NCBI GenBank assembly: GCA_964058845.1
Contig: CAXKVR010000339.1
Coordinates: forward strand, 1-64,000
DNA length: 64,000 nt
Origin: Carex sylvatica
Lineage: Eukaryota > Streptophyta > Magnoliopsida > Poales > Cyperaceae
Reading direction: 5' to 3'
Below the pieces are notes generated by a model that searched no databases, had not been told where the DNA came from, and saw only the letters and a program-made list of their open reading frames with translations. Every line of letters starts with the position of its first letter. Within the stretch, counting starts at the first letter, position 1. A program made the translations under genes and the position numbers. Shown piece after piece: positions 35,101 to 45,750 of this stretch.

Positions 35101-37841
35101 TCCATGAGCTTGGCGGTTTGGTCAGGGGTCAATCCTGCATTCACAATGACAAGATATGTCTTTTCTGAGTCAAGGAATTCGTACCTGAGAGTGGCTGGGA
35201 GAGGTTTTAATTCGGGAGTGGTCTGTGCTGTCTGGCTTATTGTACGGGCCGTATGGGTTTCGTGCGGACCGTATGCCTCAGTTTCAGACTGGCCTTTTGG
35301 TTCCTTCTCAATCTCCAGCTTCTCTGTTTGAAATTCGTCTGGTGTACAGTCCGTATGATCTGGGTACGGTCCGTATGGCAAGTCTTCCAGACAGACAGAT
35401 GTCATGTCTGCTGCGCAAATTGTCTCAAGCTCGCCTGTTTCACCCTGCAAATCAGATAAAAAATCAAAATGATACCTTAGTGAGTTGTTGATTTACTCCA
35501 TTAACTTCTCATCAACTAATTCATCAATCACATCGACCATATAACACGATTCGGGTTGAGCGGGATACTTCATTGCTCGGTCGATTTGAAAGTGAACTTT
35601 CTCATCTCCTATGTTCAAAGTTAAAGTCTCATTTTTCACATCAATCAGCGCTCCGGTGGTTCTTAAAAACGGCCGTCCTAGAATAATAGGGACCTCCTTG
35701 TCTTCCTCCATTTCCATCACAACAAAATCCCCGGGCACATAGAACTTACCGACTCGAACCGGCACATCCTCTACTATGCCAAGCGGTAGTCTCACCGAAG
35801 AATTCGCAAGTTGTAAAGTCATTCGTGTAGGTCTAAGCTCACCTACACCCATTCGTTCGAAGATAGTTCTCGGCATGAGACTCACACTAGCCCCCAAATC
35901 ACATAAAGCTCGTCGGATGGTAGCTTTGCCAATCGTGCATGGAATGGAAAATTTACCCGGATCTCCCAATTTCGGTGGAAGTTCATTTCTCAGGATAGCA
36001 CTGCACTGCTCGGTCAATTTCACCGTCTCATGCCCCCCCAAGCTTCGTTTATTGGATAGGATATCTTTGAGAAACTTAGCATAGGTTGGCATTTGGGTCA
36101 AAGCCTCGGTGAATGGGATGGTAATGTGCAATTGCTTGAGAACTCCAAGAAAGTTTGAGAACTGTTCATTGAGTCGGGTTTCGGCTAGTCTCTGTGGAAA
36201 TGGTACTGGTGGCCGGTAGGGCGGTGGTTTCTCGGTCACCTTCTTTTTCTGTCTGTCAGATTCATTCTGTACGGGCTGTACGGAATTCGTACGGACCGTA
36301 TGGTCTGTCTTCTCAGTTACAACCTCAATCGGTTCAGGTTCTGACTGTTCGGAAATCACAGGGGGTGTCGGTACGGGCCGTATGGGATTCGTACGGACCG
36401 TATGATCGGCTTCTGGCTCGACAGGTATGGCTGGTCCTTGGTACTGTGTCCCACTTCGCAATGTCACTGCTTTGGCCTCTCCCCTGGGGTTTACCTCTGG
36501 TTGGCTTGGTAGCATTCCAGGTTGTGGTGGTGCGGTTTGGGTCCCACTTTGAGGTTTGTTTTGGGCCAAACTGACCAACTGAGCACTAATCGTTTGCATT
36601 TGCTCAAAAATCATTTGATTCATCTTCCCTTGTTCATGCATGAAGTTTTCTACTGCAGGGGCAACATAGGGCTTAGACGGTCCAGAATATGGTGCTCGGT
36701 TGTTTGAGTTATTGAATGCAGCATTGTTGTAGAAGTTGCGGTTGTTATTGTTGTTGCTGCCAGAAGGGTTGTTGTTGAATTGTGTGGGATTGTTTTGCTT
36801 CCACCTCCAATTCTGTTGTTCAATCGGGTCCTTGGAATAGGTTCGGCTGAAAGGAGGTTTTGGGAAGTAAGATGGTTCATTGTTGAGAGAATTAACTTGC
36901 TCGGGCCCTTCATCCCTTTGCGCAAGCGGGCAATTCTCATACTCGTGTCCTTCGTCTCCACACATAACACAAGGCTGTGGTTGCTGATTACCAAGTGCTT
37001 TGACACTCATCTTGTCAAAAGCCTTCTGCATGGCATCCAATTTGGCGGTGAGAGCGGTGATCTGATCGACCTCGAGTCGGCCTCCTCCATTTGCTCGATT
37101 GCCTTCTCGGCCGGACCACTGTTGGTTAGTCGCCATATTGTCGATTAAGTTTATTGCCTCAGTAGCGTCTCAATCCATGAGAGCTCCACCTGCAACTGCA
37201 TCTACAGAAGTACGAGTGGTATCAGTTAAACCAGCATAAAAAGATTGAATAAGTAACCATTCGGGAATACCATGATGTGGACAAGAGTATTGCAATTCCC
37301 TAAACCTTTCTCAGGCCTCATTCAGTGGTTCATCAGGCCTTTGTCTGAAACTGGTCAGTTGGGTCCTAACCTTGGTAGTTCTTTTATGGGGGAAAAATCT
37401 GGTCAAAAACAGTTTGGACAATTCCCTCCAAGTGGTTATTGAATCCCTTGGTAATGACCCTAACCATTTCTTGGCTTTATCCCTAAGAGTGAAAGGAAAT
37501 AAAGCAAGTTTAATATAATCAGCTGTTGCGCCATTAATTTTAATGGTGGCACAGCATTCAAGGAAGGTTTGAACATGGGCATGCGGATCCTCATGATCCA
37601 TGCCATGGAATGTATTTTGCTGCACGATGTTGACAACGCCCGGATTGAAGTTGGGTTGGTTGCCGACAATCCTTGGCAATCGAATTGCTCCTCTAACATC
37701 TCCAGCTCGCGGGACATTGAACTCTCGCAACGTCCTTGGCGCTTGGTCTGCTCCTTCTTCATCAGAGTATTGATCCTCGTTAGGTGGACCTTGTCCAGTA
37801 CCCTCATTGAGTGGATCTCGTTCAGCACTGTGGTCGTTCAT
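32193..37841 (-). pseudogene. Athila gag-pol, one frame with five stop codons
   Basis: From the ATG at 37841 to the natural stop at 32193 the polyprotein keeps one frame (1,883 codons). It is broken only by stops at 37313 (TGA), 37172 (TGA), 35495 (TAA), 34646 (TAG) and 33392 (TAA). Gag includes the capsid-like AKKWLGSLPRDSITTW segment and zinc knuckle CVMCGDEGHEYENC. Protease has CDLGAS; RT has [14 protein letters not shown] and FMDDFSV; RNase H has CDASDYAVG and [10 protein letters not shown]. Integrase has an HHCC zinc motif near 33270-33160, then [16 protein letters not shown] and [10 protein letters not shown] for the D-D-E core. The two TGA codons replace expected Trp. The stop at 35495 lies between protease and RT and could instead be a regulated terminator. 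The element would depend on other copies for its proteins. Confidence 0.9.
33518..33597 (-). repeat. In-frame heptapeptide tract in Athila pol
   Basis: Four palindrome units 21 bp apart fall in coding sequence, so the protein reads as a seven-residue repeat, [21 protein letters not shown] then HTDRTSI. It lies between RNase H and the integrase zinc motif, in a linker that tolerates insertions. The third unit is degenerate (TGCAGGCCGTA). Confidence 0.85.
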
Positions 37842-38101
37842 TTCACTTTGTTCTGGATCTGTCTGGCCTCTGTTGTCGGTTTGTACGGGCCGTATGAATC
37901 TTGTACGGGCCGTACGGAGAGGTGACAGATGTGGTGGCGCTGGAACAAATGCGTTGGAAGTTTGCCCCTTACTTCTGAGATGGTAGTGGTTCTTGGGCAG
38001 TGACTCTTCCAGTATGTTCCTGCAAAGATGGAATACGAAAAATTAAAATTAAAATCTAGAATTAAGCAAAATGAAGAAAAAGTATAGAATTCTTATCGCC
38101 G

Positions 38102-38119
38102 TCCCCGGCAACGGCGCCA
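38102..38119 (-). promoter_or_regulatory. Primer-binding site, tRNA-Asp
   Basis: On the minus strand TGGCGCCGTTGCCGGGGA follows the 5' LTR after seven bases. It is exactly complementary to the last 18 nucleotides of plant tRNA-Asp including CCA, the primer used by Athila relatives. Confidence 0.88.
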
Positions 38120-38125
38120 AAAACT

Positions 38126-39572
38126 TGATCGCACGAGAATATATGCTAAAAAGTTTCAGTATAGCAAGCTATACTTCTTAAACCTTCGTTATACTCTGTC
38201 AATTCAGATAGCAAGTGTACTATCCTGTCGTTGAGTATGTTCAGGTATCGATCCACAGGGACGGAAGAAAAATACTAGACTTATCCTAAAATCACTTGAG
38301 ATTCTAGAAGTGAGAAGAATTTGGTTTGGTTTTAGTTCTAACAATTCTATTGATTAAAAGACAATAAAAGATAATTAAAGTTGTTTTCAATTGATAAAAG
38401 GGCGTTTCCAGGGTTCATATTTCATTTCTGTTCAGCCTCGAGGCATACGGCCCGTACAGATTCCCGTACGGTCCGTATGGGACCTCAAGTTAATGCTGCA
38501 GCTACTGTTTTCTGTGTTGGTACTACGTTTAGGGTTTCTTTTCGACCAGATCTAGATACCTAACCTCAACTTTCGCATTTTGGCCTAATACCCGATTACC
38601 GGACTCAAATACTTCCCTCTTAGATGCGTTAAACCTCAACTTTCGCATTTTGGCCTAATTTATCTAAGTTATTTGCTAGTTTACTAAAAGTATCCAAGGA
38701 CTTTCGCCTCAAGGAAAGTTTCGCCTTTCGGGTACTCCTTGGTTTCACCCTACTTCATATATTTTATTCGGTTGGAATGAATTTCATAGACTTTGCTCCT
38801 AACACTTAGATGTGCGCATTCATCTAACGGGATGACTAATCAGATTCAAGCAAGCACAAATAGAGCAATAAAAATACTACATAACAAAGTAAAAACAAAG
38901 CGTTCAACACAAAATCCAAGTAGCATACAAGCAAAACAAAACTAGAAACTACATCTTACCCCTAGAAACTAAGTAAATTAGCTACTCATGTTCACGAGAT
39001 AACACAAATAACAAGAAATAAAAGAGTTCATGATAAAACAGTGGAAAATCCGAAGATCCGTTCAAAACTCGCGTTCTTCCCTTCTCTTCTTCTTTTCCTC
39101 TCGTCCAAAACCTAGCAAGAATGAATGATAGAAAGTTATTGATTGATTCCCCTTTTCTGCTGTGAAATATCTCCTTTAATGCCCCAGATCACGCCTCCAG
39201 GGGTTTCCTATTCGGCTCCTCAAATCGTGCTCAATTCAGATTCCAGCTGGATTTTCCGAATCAGCGTTGTACGGCCCGTACGGGATCCTGTACGGACCGT
39301 ATGCCTGGCTTTGACTTGGAGACTTTGTGCCTCTGTTGTGGATCCTTCTGTGTGGTTGGGCGGATCTTGTACGGTCCGTACAGATTATCATACGGGCCGT
39401 ATGAAAAGTAGTCAGAACCAGTTTTTCGCCCTTTTTCCTGCAAAATACCAAACAAAGCATAGCAGTACCACATTTCATCGAAATATAAGTAAAAAGTCCA
39501 CATTCATAGGCTTTAAAGCACAAGTTTCATTGTAAATTAGGGCCATAATTTAGATATAATATGGAGATATCA
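38126..39572 (-). repeat. 5' LTR of Athila element
   Basis: A 1,447-bp LTR, upstream in the element's orientation. It is collinear with the other LTR at a constant offset of 8,733 bp. Three TACGGNCCGTA pairs are kept; one unit mutated in the other LTR (TACGGTCCATA at 30637) is intact here (39370). Confidence 0.95.
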
Positions 39573-39870
39573 GTGGTCACGGCACGCGAATGGTCACGGC
39601 ACGCGAGTCACGCCGTGACTCGCGTGCCGTGACGAAGTCGTGCCATGATCAAGTCGTGCCATGACCAAGTCGTGTTGTGACCAAGTTGTGCTGTGACTCG
39701 CGTGCCGTGATCAAGTCGGTGCTCCTAGTCTCCTACCTTCTCCCGTTCCATGCCATGCCGTGTTTCGTGCAGTGTTCCGTGACGTGCCGTGCCGTGTCTT
39801 CTTTGCTAACAATTGGTCACGGCACGCGAATGGTCACGGCACAGAACACGCGAGACACAGCACGTATCTA
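39573..39870. repeat. Degenerate GTGCCGTGAC repeat array
   Basis: Units such as GGTCACGGCACGCGA, CGTGCCGTGA and GTCGTGCCATGACCAA repeat in direct and inverted order. This is the inner part of the hAT-like element and continues on the other side of the Athila insertion at 29318-29392. Inverted copies could fold. Confidence 0.75.
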
Positions 39871-39934
39871 ACATCCATGCCATTCCGTGACGGAACCAGC
39901 TCCGGCGTGCCATTTTTTCCACTCTACCAACCAT

Positions 39935-40918
39935 GCAAAAATTTACATCCTAGACGGTATTCGTATCTTCCAAATATATATATATTTTTTTTAATCTCAA
40001 TGCATGAGCAAACTCCTTCCTGAAGAAAGACATAAAGAGAATTATAAGTGAATGATTTATTGGAATTGAGATTCCAAGTGATCATGTCTTGAGTAAAGTT
40101 CAATAGAGAATTTTGCTATTGCTCAGCTTCAAGGATTAGATTTGACTTTGTGTTAAGATACTGATTGTCTTGAAAGAGAGCTTCTTGTAGAATCGTGTTT
40201 TGGTAGAGGGAGAAAGAGTAGAGACTAGAATGTGAATATTTTAAAATATCATGACTCCAATTGTGATGTCAAAACAAAATTACATAGTTATTTATCATGA
40301 TAAAAGATAACATTTGGAAAGAAATTTGTTAGAATTGAACTCAATCCTTGCATAAATGTTGTTGCAAAACACTTCCATCAGTGAGTGAAGTATCAGTAGA
40401 CAATGATGTTTGCTTTCATAGATAAAACAGTTGGTTGGAAACACAATAACTTAGCTTGTAAAGAAAGATTTACGGTCCACTTGTACAAAAAGCATGTGAT
40501 GCATGATATTCGTCACATAATGGGCGTGATATACATGCCGAGGAGTCGAGGACATGAACCTAACCGAGCCTATCTTGCTATTTTAATTTTTAGAGGTGAG
40601 GATTTGCTTTCAGTTTTTAATTTTGAAAGTTCTTTTACTGGAACACGCTTTTGTTGTCTCTATTATTTACCACGGGCCATTTATCTATCTAAAATAAACG
40701 CACTAATTTATTTGCAAAAAGGAAGTAAGAATCAATTGGGCCTTCAAAGTGACCTTCAACCAGGCCAGGATTATATAAAGCCCATTAATTCTAAACGGGT
40801 TTGGTCTGAGAGCCCGCTTCAGTCTAAGAACCCGGAAATCTGCGAGGCATTTTATTCTCTCCCCTTATCAGCTCAGGCGCGAACTGTGCACCAAAAAGAG
40901 GCACGAGCTGTACTTGCA
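39935..40918. other. Upstream region of the DnaJ zinc-finger gene
   Basis: No separate gene is recognised. A frame is open from 40403 right through the proposed start codon at 40919, adding 172 codons in phase. Its composition looks non-coding, so I treat it as promoter plus leader. Confidence 0.4.
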
Positions 40919-42715
40919 ATGGAGCTAGCTTCTTTCGTTTCTTCTCACGGTAATCTTATCGTTTCTTGCAATTATTTTCTAATGCCACAAGTTCATGAGT
41001 TGGACGGAATTTAGAAATGCTTAGTTACTGGTCTATTGGAATTTGTAACTCATGGTGTATGCCCTCATTTTCACAATATTTTACTTTTTGTTAAATATTT
41101 AACAAGTGAAAATTTGGAAATAGTAGTTCGTTCGGCAAAGTAGTAGGATAAAGGAAAAGTGAGAAAATGTGAAATTTGGAATAGAGAAGGGACCTAATTG
41201 TAAAAAAGTTCAAACTCAGTTCCACTTTCCCAATTCCACTCAATTCTTTTCTCTTGTTCAGCTGGAATAGATGATCTATTCCAAATTTCCAATCAATTCC
41301 TCTATTCCTTCCCAACCGAGAGGCCCAAAATCAAGGGATTAGCTTCTACCTTTTAATCATCCTTTTTATTTTAACTTAAATCAATTAAAAAAATTTAAAT
41401 TCCTCTACTGTTATACTGATCCAAATTATCCCTGACGAGTTATTGTTTCAGTGTCCAATCTCAGGTCTCGAATGCCAAATCATCTATCATCTATACACCA
41501 TTGTAGCTCACAATCGTGTAGCGTCAGAAAGAAGAAAAGTTATGTGCAATTTGCTTTGCCTGAAACTGCAGCTTCAATCCTGGTTGCTTCAGTAGCTGTA
41601 GGTGCAGCAGCAACCCTTCTTGCAAAGAGACTGAAACCTTCAGAAACTTCCACTGTACATGTTTCATCTATCTACTCAAATAATTGTTACCCTTTTTACA
41701 GCAGCTTCTTCACTTACAATAGAAGTGCTATATAATGTCAGATGAGATCAGAACCTTAATACAATGCAAACTGATCCGCCGAAGAAGAAAAAAATAAAGA
41801 TAACTAAGAAGATCAATTTTGAACCTTGGCTGGTACAATATCGATATACAGTACAGTGATTCTTATGACATCTCTATATCAAGTTTTGTATAAATTCGAC
41901 CTTTTGTTTTGAAATAGACAGAGGCCTTTAAGGATTGTGAAGAATGCAGCGGTTCAGGCCTCTGCTCAGAGTGTAATGGAGAAGGATATGTCTTCAAGAA
42001 AATTTCAGAGGAGAGCGCACGAAAGGCCCGAATAGCTTCAAAGACTGCAGCCACTCGTTATACAGCTGGGTAAGCTTATCATTTATGTCCTCCCATATAT
42101 ACTATATTATTTTGTTATCTTTTCTTTTATAGCATGAGATTTCAGTTTGTCTTCTTTATTTTCACTCTTCAGGGTGAATTGGAGATAGATAAGGAAATTG
42201 GAGACTAAATCGGTTGTCAAATGAGGGGTAGTTGGTCTAGTCAGGGTCAATTGAGGAAAAATGCACAGAAATTAGGCTTAATTTGTGACCACTTGCAAAA
42301 TCCTGTTGCAAAAAAATGGTTCCATTTTTAATTTCAAGAAAAAAAACTAATTTAGCCGGGTCATGTGCCTAAATATAAGTTTGATCTGTACTCGTTAGTA
42401 AAATTGAAAACTTGTTGACTTGTCAACACTTACAATTCCTACTTGACCTGATAGTTGTGGTCTCAGCACATGACTTGTAAGTTGCTAACTCTGGTACATT
42501 TCTGAGTTTGTGGCCATAGACATCTTTTGTTGAGCAACTAAAATGAAATTTAAAGAAACATTATATAGTAATTTAGTTGAATTACTAGACAAATTTTAAT
42601 GGAAAAAAAAACCTCCTATATATTCAGGCTCCCAACAAAGTGGACTTACTGCTCTAAGTGTTCTTCAGCTCGGTCTTGCAGAACATGTGGCGGCTCTGGT
42701 CAAGTAAAATTGTAA
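40919..42715 (+). CDS. DnaJ-type cysteine-rich zinc-finger protein, plastid-like, 4 exons
   Basis: A small protein with the zinc-binding part of DnaJ but no J domain, in the BSD2-like class. Such proteins act as plastid chaperones or assembly factors. Exons 40919-40949, 41452-41654, 41918-42069 and 42628-42715 join with matching phases and GT-AG ends to 157 residues. The start is a basic, Ser-rich stretch resembling a transit peptide. Residues about 50-70 form a hydrophobic helix (AASILVASVAVGAAATLLA). Four CxxC pairs follow: CEECSGSG, CSECNGEG, CSKC and CRTCGGSG, with the conserved ATRYTAGLP stretch spanning the last intron. All eight cysteines are present, so it is probably functional. I recall similar Arabidopsis proteins annotated only as DnaJ/Hsp40 cysteine-rich domain proteins; the client is unknown. 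The short first exon is the least certain part. Confidence 0.85.
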
Positions 42716-44503
42716 AGTGTCATCTTATAATTTCAACACATTTTCATGCGCTACCCTGCAAAACCTGAAAACATCACTTGTACCCTAAAAAATGGAAAAA
42801 AGAAAAGAAAAAGAATTATATGAATTCTGGACCATTTGGATCCTTCTCTTGCCTCATTTGATGCCAAAATTAGGCCTCTGCCGCAACCATTTTATGGTGT
42901 ACCTAAATGATGGAGAAAGGGGATTTTTGGTATTTTAGAAGAAATCAGGAGAGGCTGAGTATAGGTGATACAGTTTACCATGGCATATTTTTGGGTGTAG
43001 GTGGGATAATGCTTGAAGCTTACCTGTTATATTTTGTATATGTGTAATTTTATTTCTGAATGAATCATTTTTCTGTCTTCTTTTGTGTAAATGCTTTGAA
43101 AGATATAAAATTGTCCTAAATATTTTACCTCTGTTATGCTAATGCTATCAAGTGATAATTGGTCTGGAACATCAGAGATCTTTTACTTGGTAAATGGTTT
43201 TAGAGGTGGTAATTGGATATGACGGGTTGGGTTTGGATCAGTTTGATTTCAGATGATTGTCAGTTCTTGGATCATCGACGGGTTGGGTTTGGATCAGTTT
43301 GATTTCATATGATTGTCAGTTCTTGGATCGTCACCGGTTGGGTTGGTTCAGATTGGGTTGGGTTTCAATTTGTCTTGCTTGGGTTCATTCTTTAGTCTTG
43401 GGTCAGTGGAGTCGGATCCCAGATCGTCTTACTTCGGATTATTTTCAAGTTTCAGGTCAGACTAGTAGAGGCAAAGTTATGTTAAGATCAGATTGGTTTG
43501 AGTCAGATCATTTTAGGTCATTGCCACGGGTTCTAGTAAGCTTAAGTTCGGGTTGTTTCAAGTTCGAGTCATTTTTTGGGATTGCGTTCATGTTTTGGGT
43601 CGGATTGGGTGAGTTCTTTGTTTCAGGTTAGGTTTTGCTACCTCTAGGTTTGATGCAGGAATTACCAATTTACCATAGTGAATAAACTTATCCATTTGTT
43701 GGTAAATGTGTTTGGTGTTTTAACAGCCTGACTGGATCGTAGGTCCATTTGAGCCTTTTTCTGGTATGTTACATTGATGTATTGATGTTTCCAACATATA
43801 GTACATTTATTTTACAGAGACTTGAATCTGTTGTATGCTTTCCAGGCAGAATATAAATTTTGTAATTATGGGGCAGTTGTTAGATATTTCGGTTGTGGAG
43901 GAATTTTATGTATACCCCTAAAAAAATCACGAAATTATGTATTTACCTCACAAATTTCATAATATCATATTTACCCTTCTAAATTTTAAAAACTCACAAT
44001 TTTACCCAATTTATTGACTTCTCTATTAAAACTCATTTTAAATTTATAAAATATACATTTTACCCTTTATTAAAAAAATAAAAATATGTGATATGTATAA
44101 GAAAATATTCCAATTAATCTTCATTTCTTTACTTGTGATGCATACACTGTCATATTTTGACATATGTTTGTTTGTGCGTCACAAGAAGATGAACCATTTG
44201 CTCTCAAATCCAACCAATTAAAAAACTAAATATTTCTCTTAACAAACTACAAATTTTTATTTTATTTAATTAAAGGGTAAAATGATAATATAAATTTTTT
44301 TTTTTTTTAGTGAAATATAAATTAAATTGAGTTCTAATATAAAGTCAATAAAGTAGGTGAATTGTGAGTTTTTGAAATTTAGAAGGATATATATCATGAT
44401 ATTATTAATTTTGATAATTACTGGCTTAAAAAGCTGATCATAGCCTCTGTACTGTTAAAAGTCTCACGGTGGTCTATATTTTATAGCCGGCAAGTGATAC
44501 CTG
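42716..44503. other. Intergenic stretch with GGGTTGGGTTT repeats
   Basis: It follows the DnaJ-type gene and probably contains its 3' end. From 43205 to 43640 the DNA is a degenerate repeat of GGTTGGGTTTGG and GGATCAG phrases. The long open frame at 43257 is a by-product of this low complexity. Beyond 43900 it is AT-rich, with nothing recognised. Confidence 0.5.
43221..43332. repeat. Tandem duplication, period 56 bp
   Basis: GACGGGTTGGGTTTGGATCA... to TTCTTGGATC is present twice (from 43221 and from 43277) with very few differences. It sits in the GGTTGGGTT-rich region. Confidence 0.85.
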
Positions 44504-44515
44504 AGTCTAGTGATT

Positions 44516-44699
44516 TTTCTGATACCCGGCAAGTAAGGTGCTGGTGTAAGTTAGATGTTTAATTTTTAATTTTTTCTTTCTCTTTCGGTTTTTGTCTGTT
44601 GCTTGTTGTGTTTTGAGCAAGTAGACCTATTTGTAAGAATGTTATTATGCAATATAATTAACCCTTGGTAGCATCTACCAAGTTTTTCAAAAAGAAAAT
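44516..44699 (+). mobile_element. Short retroposon with 12-bp target duplication
   Basis: AGTCTAGTGATT occurs on both sides (44504-44515 and 44700-44711). The insert ends in the hairpin CTTGGTAG-CAT-CTACCAAG (44664-44682), then TTTTTC and an A-rich tail. The 3' layout matches the insertion at 26292-27051. At 184 bp it is a SINE or a 5'-truncated LINE; no Pol III boxes are clear. Confidence 0.7.
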
Positions 44700-44711
44700 A
44701 GTCTAGTGATT

Positions 44712-45750
44712 AAAAAAATGCATAGACAGGCTGCTCTCGTGCGCCATAGAAAATCCATTTTCATATTTATTTGATTGAAAGCAATTTAACTGGCAATGTC
44801 CAGAGCTTTTATTTCATTTACATGGAACCGTGCTACTGCTACTACATATACGTCGGTGCTTTTATACAAACTAAAGAGTTGGGTTTTTACGTACATGTGT
44901 GCATGGTATCTGGCGGCTGGTGCATGCATGATCTGTCACATGCCATGCTGTGTCTCAATTAAATTGATTGTCTAATTCTCTTGGAACAGAACAATCAGTT
45001 TTGTTATTGTGATCTGTCAGTCCTTTTAGAACAATTAATATATTTGGTATCAGTTCTCTAGTGTATATATATATATATATAACGTTTATTTGAAATTGAA
45101 ATAGTCACCTGATTTAGATTTCGACCTTCAGGTGCCTTTCAAAATATACTGCAAAAAAAAAAAAAAAATCCGAATTTTACATGCTAATAATAAATATTAT
45201 ATTTGTGAGCATGAAATCAGAACTACAGTAAAAAAAAAAAAAAAAAACTTTCTAACCTGAAGTTGAAAATTGCAGAGTTATATTGAGTTGTCTCCATTCT
45301 AGAGCTGGATCACTGTGATTGGTGCCCACTAGAAAGTAGAGACTGTACCACCTCACATGCATGCAACCAAAAAGAAAAGCAATTCCTGCATGTTGTACAT
45401 TCTCTCCTCCAATCACCAAATGAAGAGATTTTAAAGAATGCACCTCATTGGCAAAATTCCAGTAACGGTACTCATGATTTTTTTGGAACAGCAAAACTTG
45501 TGGCAACAGGCAAATGTTAAAGTTGCAGCCTTAAGTTACTTCTGGAGAGATCTGATATTCAAAGTTATTACTGATCAGGGAAAACTTGGGGTTAATTCAG
45601 ATATTTACTTTATCTTGCCATTCATTCTTTTCTTACATTTCTAGATGAGTATACATGTGATGTACTTGAAAAAAACCATCTCTTAACAGTGAGTTCTATA
45701 AACTATGGAAAGCTCTATCCTCCATATGGTATCAGATGCCTCTCTATACA
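44712..45750. other. Intergenic stretch, no gene seen
   Basis: AT-rich, with TA and poly-A runs near 45065 and 45150-45250. The open frames at 45252-45506 (-) and 45438-45644 (+) have no recognisable content. Confidence 0.4.

Larger units (their letters stand above)
29713..39401. repeat. Paired TACGGNCCGTA palindromes spread through Athila
   Basis: Starts of the 11-bp units: 29713, 29734; 30537, 30558; 30637, 30658; 31254 (single); 31949, 31970; 33521, 33542, 33563 (degenerate), 33584; 35243, 35263; 35345, 35365; 36270, 36280-offset partner 36290; 36372, 36392; 37884, 37904; 38446, 38467; 39270, 39291; 39370, 39391. Pairs in the LTRs, the 3' non-coding part and the RNase H-integrase linker are 21 bp apart; pairs in gag and early pol are 20 bp apart. 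A few units have one or two base changes. The linker between units is not conserved. I saw no unit outside the element. Function unknown. Confidence 0.92.
29393..39572 (-). mobile_element. Athila-type Ty3/gypsy retrotransposon, young
   Basis: A complete 10,180-bp element with target duplication GTGGT at 29388-29392 and 39573-39577. LTRs of 1,447 bp start TGAT and end ATCA. They have no net length difference and about 11 substitutions by eye (about 0.8%). At 1.3e-8 changes per site per year, an assumed grass rate, that is roughly 0.3 million years. Domain order gag, protease, RT, RNase H, integrase is gypsy; the protease motif CDLGASVSLMP, the [10 protein letters not shown] motif, the tRNA-Asp primer site and the long LTR fit Athila. 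No envelope-like frame lies between integrase and the 3' LTR (30840-32192). Confidence 0.93.
29303..39926. mobile_element. hAT-like element split by the Athila insertion
   Basis: An exact 8-bp duplication CCAACCAT lies at 29295-29302 and 39927-39934. The left end reads TAGTGTGGAAAAAACGTGCC and the right end read inward is TAGAGTGGAAAAAATGGCAC, an inverted terminal repeat with the TAG start common in hAT elements. With the Athila element and one copy of its target site removed, the host element is about 439 bp. Most of its body (29318-29392, 39573-39870) is made of degenerate GTGCCGTGAC and CACGGCACGCGA units in both orientations. No transposase is present. Confidence 0.8.

Noticed and set aside
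35456..35489. Possible 33-bp intron between protease and RT in Athila (GT...TTTGCAG)
   Set aside because: It is far below the minimum plant intron size.
29303..39926. CRISPR-like array suggested by evenly spaced palindromes
   Set aside because: The genome is a plant nucleus, units are only 11 bp in pairs rather than an array, and no spacer-like unique inserts of constant length follow.
40403..41014. 203-codon open frame
   Set aside because: It overlaps the first exon of the spliced DnaJ-type gene in the same frame, has no recognisable domain before that exon, and reads through the intron after it.
43257..43631. 124-codon open frame rich in Trp, Val and Gly
   Set aside because: It is produced by GGTTGGGTTTGG low-complexity repeats.
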